DNA from: Alistipes communis | Lineage (GTDB): Bacteria > Bacteroidota > Bacteroidia > Bacteroidales > Rikenellaceae | Direction of reading: 5' to 3' | DNA length: 64,000 nucleotides | Assembly: GCF_006542665.1 (NCBI RefSeq) | Contig: NZ_AP019735.1 | Span: 2,976,001-3,040,000, forward strand | In this document: positions 61,467-64,000 of the stretch, piece after piece | How positions within the stretch are numbered: the stretch's first letter is position 1 | Layout of the letters: each line of letters opens with the position of its first letter | Program-made: the position numbers and the translations under genes | Notes under the pieces: model-generated | Database searches by the model: none | Told to the model about the DNA's origin: nothing | The model's input: only the letters and a program-made list of their open reading frames with translations

Positions 61467-62453
61467 ATGATGAATCCGAAAACGCTGCGCATCGTCTTCA
61501 TGGGTACGCCCGAATTCGCCGTCCCGTCGCTCCGGCGGCTCGTCGCCGAAGGGTACAACGTCGTCGGGGCGGTCACCGTCCCCGACAAACCGGCCGGCCG
61601 CGGCCGGCACCTGCGCGAAAGCGACGTGAAGATCGCCGCCCGCGAACTGGGAGTGCCCGTATTGCAGCCCGAAAAGTTCCGCGATCCGGCATTTCTGGAT
61701 GCCTTGCAGGCGTTGCAGCCCGATTTGGGAATCGTCATCGCCTTCAAGATGCTGCCCGAAGTCGTCTGGGCGATGCCCCGTCTGGGAACCTTCAACCTGC
61801 ACGCCTCGCTGCTTCCCGAATACCGGGGGGCGGCCCCGATCAACTGGGCCATCATCAACGGCGAACGCGAAACGGGTATCACGACGTTCCTGCTCAACCA
61901 CGAAATCGACAAGGGGGCGATCCTCGCGCAGGAGCGTGTCGCCATCGCGCCGGAGGACAACGTGGGAACGCTCTACGAACGGCTGATGCTGCTCGGCGCC
62001 GAACTGGTCACCGCGACCGTCGACCGCATCGCAGCGGGGGACTGCACTCCTGCGGAGCAGATGCACTTCGACGAAAGCCGCCTGCACCCCGCACCGAAGA
62101 TCTTCAAGGAGGACTGCCGCATCAACTGGCGGCAGCCGGGCGAGCGCATCGTAAACCTCGTGCGGGGACTGTCGCCCTATCCGGCCGCATGGACGCCGAT
62201 ATTCAAGAAGGGGGAGCCGAGCGATACGGCCAAAATCTTCGCCGTGCATTTCGAACCGGGCGGGGTAGTACAGCGGCCCGGCACCGTCGAGACCGACAAG
62301 CGCACCTACCTCGCGGTCGCCTGCGCCGACGGCCGCATCGTCGTCGACGAATTGCAGATCGCCGGCAAACGCCGGATGTCGGCGCGCGACCTGCTGCCGG
62401 GTATGCGCGACCTCTCGGATTACTCCTTCGGGGAGGAGGCAGCCGAAGCCTGA
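61467..62453 (+). CDS. fmt: Methionyl-tRNA formyltransferase
   Basis: A 328-residue enzyme that formylates initiator Met-tRNA with 10-formyl-THF. It begins MMNPKTLRIVFMGTPEFAVPSL; the catalytic Asn-His-Asp area is represented by FNLHASLLPEYRGAAPINWA, and the C-terminal OB-like tRNA-binding domain (about 205-328) is complete. The start lies 1 nt after the VOC stop. Its last 34 nt overlap the end of the convergent FUSC-type gene. Confidence 0.96.
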   Translation: MMNPKTLRIVFMGTPEFAVPSLRRLVAEGYNVVGAVTVPDKPAGRGRHLRESDVKIAARELGVPVLQPEKFRDPAFLDALQALQPDLGIVIAFKMLPEVVWAMPRLGTFNLHASLLPEYRGAAPINWAIINGERETGITTFLLNHEIDKGAILAQERVAIAPEDNVGTLYERLMLLGAELVTATVDRIAAGDCTPAEQMHFDESRLHPAPKIFKEDCRINWRQPGERIVNLVRGLSPYPAAWTPIFKKGEPSDTAKIFAVHFEPGGVVQRPGTVETDKRTYLAVACADGRIVVDELQIAGKRRMSARDLLPGMRDLSDYSFGEEAAEA

Positions 62454-62965
62454 CGCCAGCGGCGGTAACGGTCTACGGGCCATACCGCCGCAATACCGAC
62501 CACGGCACCGACCGTCGCCTCCGAGAAGCGCAACAGTCCGTTGGCCAATGGCGACAGGTCGGGGGAACGTTCCGAGACGATCAGTACGATGATAAGCGTG
62601 ATCGTAGCCATTTTGCCGTTGTCCGGCACCTTGAACATCATGCAAATCACCTCTTCCAATACGACGGCGACGACCATTCCTGCCGGCGAAAAGCGGAAAT
62701 TCACCAGATAGACATAGGCCACGACCGCACCGATGAAGGTGCCCAGCACCCGCAGCCACCCCTGCTGAACGGCGTGGCGGATATCGGGTTGCTGTTGCAC
62801 GACGATCGCCGAGACACAGGCCAGCATCGCCCCCGTCAGGCTCGACGCTTCATGGAAATGCGACGTAATCGCAAAACCGAGCAGGTAGGCGAGCGTGACG
62901 GCGACGGCTTTCGCAATCACTTCGAGCGGCTGCACGCGGTGCAGTATCTCCCACGGTGTAATCAT
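62420..62965 (-). CDS. FUSC-type (aromatic acid exporter-like) membrane protein
   Basis: A 181-residue membrane protein with about five or six helices. It begins MITPWEILHRVQPLEVIAKA and contains HEASSLTGAMLACVSAIVVQ and LRVLGTFIGAVVAYVYLVNF, a pattern of the FUSC_2/YccC membrane domain. It is a half-size protein and would need to dimerise. The start at 62965 is chosen because upstream codons in the open frame show no membrane or family character. It overlaps fmt by 34 nt at the 3' end. Confidence 0.75.
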   Translation of the reverse strand: MITPWEILHRVQPLEVIAKAVAVTLAYLLGFAITSHFHEASSLTGAMLACVSAIVVQQQPDIRHAVQQGWLRVLGTFIGAVVAYVYLVNFRFSPAGMVVAVVLEEVICMMFKVPDNGKMATITLIIVLIVSERSPDLSPLANGLLRFSEATVGAVVGIAAVWPVDRYRRWRQASAASSPKE

Positions 62966-63248
62966 CTCTCCCGTCCCCACGGCAAGAAACGCACCGGAAA
63001 ACTCCTGTCCGTCCCGAAATCCGCTCCGAATCCCGAAAAACCGCCGCTCACCGTGTCCGGTACCGAATGCCGATCGCTGAAAAAACTGCCGAAAACGAAC
63101 CTTTTCATTAAGCCGAGCACAGAGACCAACGCTGTTCGGGCCATATCCGCCCTCGCGGATCGCACCTTCGGACCTGACGCCGACCGGCGACAAACACTGA
63201 AAATCCCTGTCGCAGTCCGACTGCCGCCACCAGAAGATATTACCGAAA
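62966..63248. other. Gap with no supported feature
   Basis: No gene, standard promoter box or repeat can be supported here. An open minus-strand frame runs through it upstream of the FUSC-type gene, but its composition (Arg/Gly/Phe-rich, no motif) looks non-coding. Confidence 0.5.
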
Positions 63249-63286
63249 AAGCCGCGCCTGCTCAGAAATTGAGCAGGCGCGGCTTA
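63249..63286 (-). terminator. Terminator of the small membrane protein gene
   Basis: A 16-bp stem AAGCCGCGCCTGCTCA with loop GAAA-like and a T-run on the minus strand, directly downstream of the 63289 stop. Confidence 0.85.
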
Positions 63287-63288
63287 AC

Positions 63289-63672
63289 TTATCGCCTGAA
63301 ATCTTTGTAAATGGTACAATATCTCGGATTCAAACTATCGTAAGCAACAATACAGGAATCCCCCTCCCGAGGCGGTTTCATGGAAAAGGTTTCAATCCGA
63401 GGATAATAACCAACACCTCTTTTATAAATTTTGCCGTCATGTTTATATATTAAAAACACCGAAACACGTCCTGGTCTTCCTGCTATTCCACTAATATATG
63501 CAGTGGTATATTTTGCATGTTCTCGAAGAGATCGGTCAATATCTGGACCTTTGATACAATAAATCCACATGACAAATATAATACCTGCACATCCCAGTAT
63601 TATCGCCGCCGTATTCATTATTTTAGCTTGAATTCGCTCTATTTCTTTTTTCTCCAATTCAGTCATTTTCAT
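63289..63672 (-). CDS. Small membrane protein of unknown function, AT-rich
   Basis: A 127-residue protein: a charged N terminus (KMTELEKKEIERIQAKI), one transmembrane helix (about 21-42; IILGCAGIIFVMWIYC), and a C-terminal soluble beta domain (about 55-127; VSVFLIYKHDGKIYKRGVGY, then EGDSCIVAYDSLNPRYC). It may use the second ATG two codons on. The family is not recognised. Its codons are clearly richer in A/T than those of neighbours, which suggests recent acquisition. It has its own terminator. Confidence 0.65.
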   Translation of the reverse strand: MKMTELEKKEIERIQAKIMNTAAIILGCAGIIFVMWIYCIKGPDIDRSLREHAKYTTAYISGIAGRPGRVSVFLIYKHDGKIYKRGVGYYPRIETFSMKPPREGDSCIVAYDSLNPRYCTIYKDFRR

Positions 63673-63799
63673 AGTCGCAGTTTGTTATACCATCGAACCA
63701 TTATATGCAGGGAAGTTACGAAAACTCCGCAATATTTCCAAACCGCTCAGGATATTCGTCGTCAATATCGTAACGGCCTCCCAACCTCCGAAGCATCGT

Positions 63800-63847
63800 A
63801 AAAAGACGAACGTAGCAAGCCGACGGGCTTGCCGCGTTCGTCTTTTT
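63800..63847. terminator. Terminator after the rubredoxin gene
   Basis: Stem AAAAAGACGAACG..CAAGCC/GGCTTG..CGTTCGTCTTTTT with A and T runs on both sides, 15 nt beyond the stop of the minus-strand rubredoxin gene. Confidence 0.85.
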
Positions 63848-63862
63848 CTGACAGGGGAGGGC

Positions 63863-64000
63863 TTACTCCTCGACCGGCTCGAACTGGTCTTTGCCGACAC
63901 CGCACAAAGGGCACACCCAATCTTCGGGAATATCCTCGAACGCCGTTCCTGCGGCAATACCTCCGTCCGGGTCACCCACGGCAGGATCGTAAATCCATTC
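63863..64000 (-). CDS. Rubredoxin, 3' part (runs off the right edge)
   Basis: The last 45 codons of a rubredoxin. EWIYDPAVGDPDGGIAAGT is the usual segment after the first CxxC, then FEDIPEDWVCPLCGVGKDQF with the second C-P-x-C iron-binding pair and an acidic end. The first cysteine pair lies outside the window. Rubredoxins carry single electrons in anaerobes, often for oxygen or peroxide reduction. Confidence 0.93.
   Translation of the reverse strand, partial: EWIYDPAVGDPDGGIAAGTAFEDIPEDWVCPLCGVGKDQFEPVEE

Overview
The window looks like a chromosomal piece of a gut Bacteroidales bacterium, most likely Alistipes or another Rikenellaceae. By eye the core is near 60 % GC, genes are rarely preceded by a Shine-Dalgarno sequence, and promoters have the Bacteroidetes form (TTTG, 19-21 bp, TAnnTTTG). 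The primary sigma factor is the short Bacteroidetes type, and surface proteins are fimbrillin-like lipoproteins with Fibrobacter succinogenes major paralogous (FISUMP) domains. The genus is an inference; the phylum is well supported.

Layout. 1-8500: a LytS/LytTR two-component pair, a gamma-carbonic-anhydrase-like protein, metK behind a long structured leader, HtrA protease, RpoD and a small secreted protein. 8700-27700: mostly housekeeping and metabolism. This covers a GH20 hexosaminidase with a NimA-like flavoprotein, a divergent nitroreductase/AraC pair, mazG, pheT, a CBM9-like/glpK/glpF operon, two DMT transporters, a ubiA-lysA-transporter operon, lepA and an acyl-CoA ligase.

28000-44200 is the accessory part. 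A tRNA-Gly(CCC) is followed by the remnant of a tyrosine integrase and a decayed coiled-coil gene. Next come a candidate small structured RNA with its own promoter and terminator and an orphan secreted protein. A secreted M6 metalloprotease with a small lipoprotein then lies divergent to a five-gene operon of fimbrillin-like lipoproteins (34357-42772). The first lipoprotein carries three FISUMP domains, the next three one each, and the last none. A run of nine G's lies just behind the lipidated cysteine of the first gene and could switch the protein on and off. After the operon come a small unrecognised gene, an interlocked set of inverted repeats and a decayed gene.

44200-64000 returns to core functions: MarC-like protein, amidohydrolase, exonuclease, a separate FISUMP-type lipoprotein, a CDGSH iron-sulfur protein, a QueG-like ferredoxin protein, floA-nfeD, and an overlapping HAMP-protein/TrkH/SPOR operon. 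The end holds mtaB, a metal ABC permease overlapping an LptF/LptG permease, ribBA, a VOC protein, fmt, a FUSC-type membrane protein, an AT-rich small membrane protein and the 3' part of a rubredoxin gene.

Most genes are ordinary. The most interesting items are the FISUMP/fimbrillin operon with its G9 tract, the candidate RNA at 29396-29626, the metK leader and the inverted-repeat cluster at 43541-43701. No CRISPR array, intact insertion sequence or prophage was seen.
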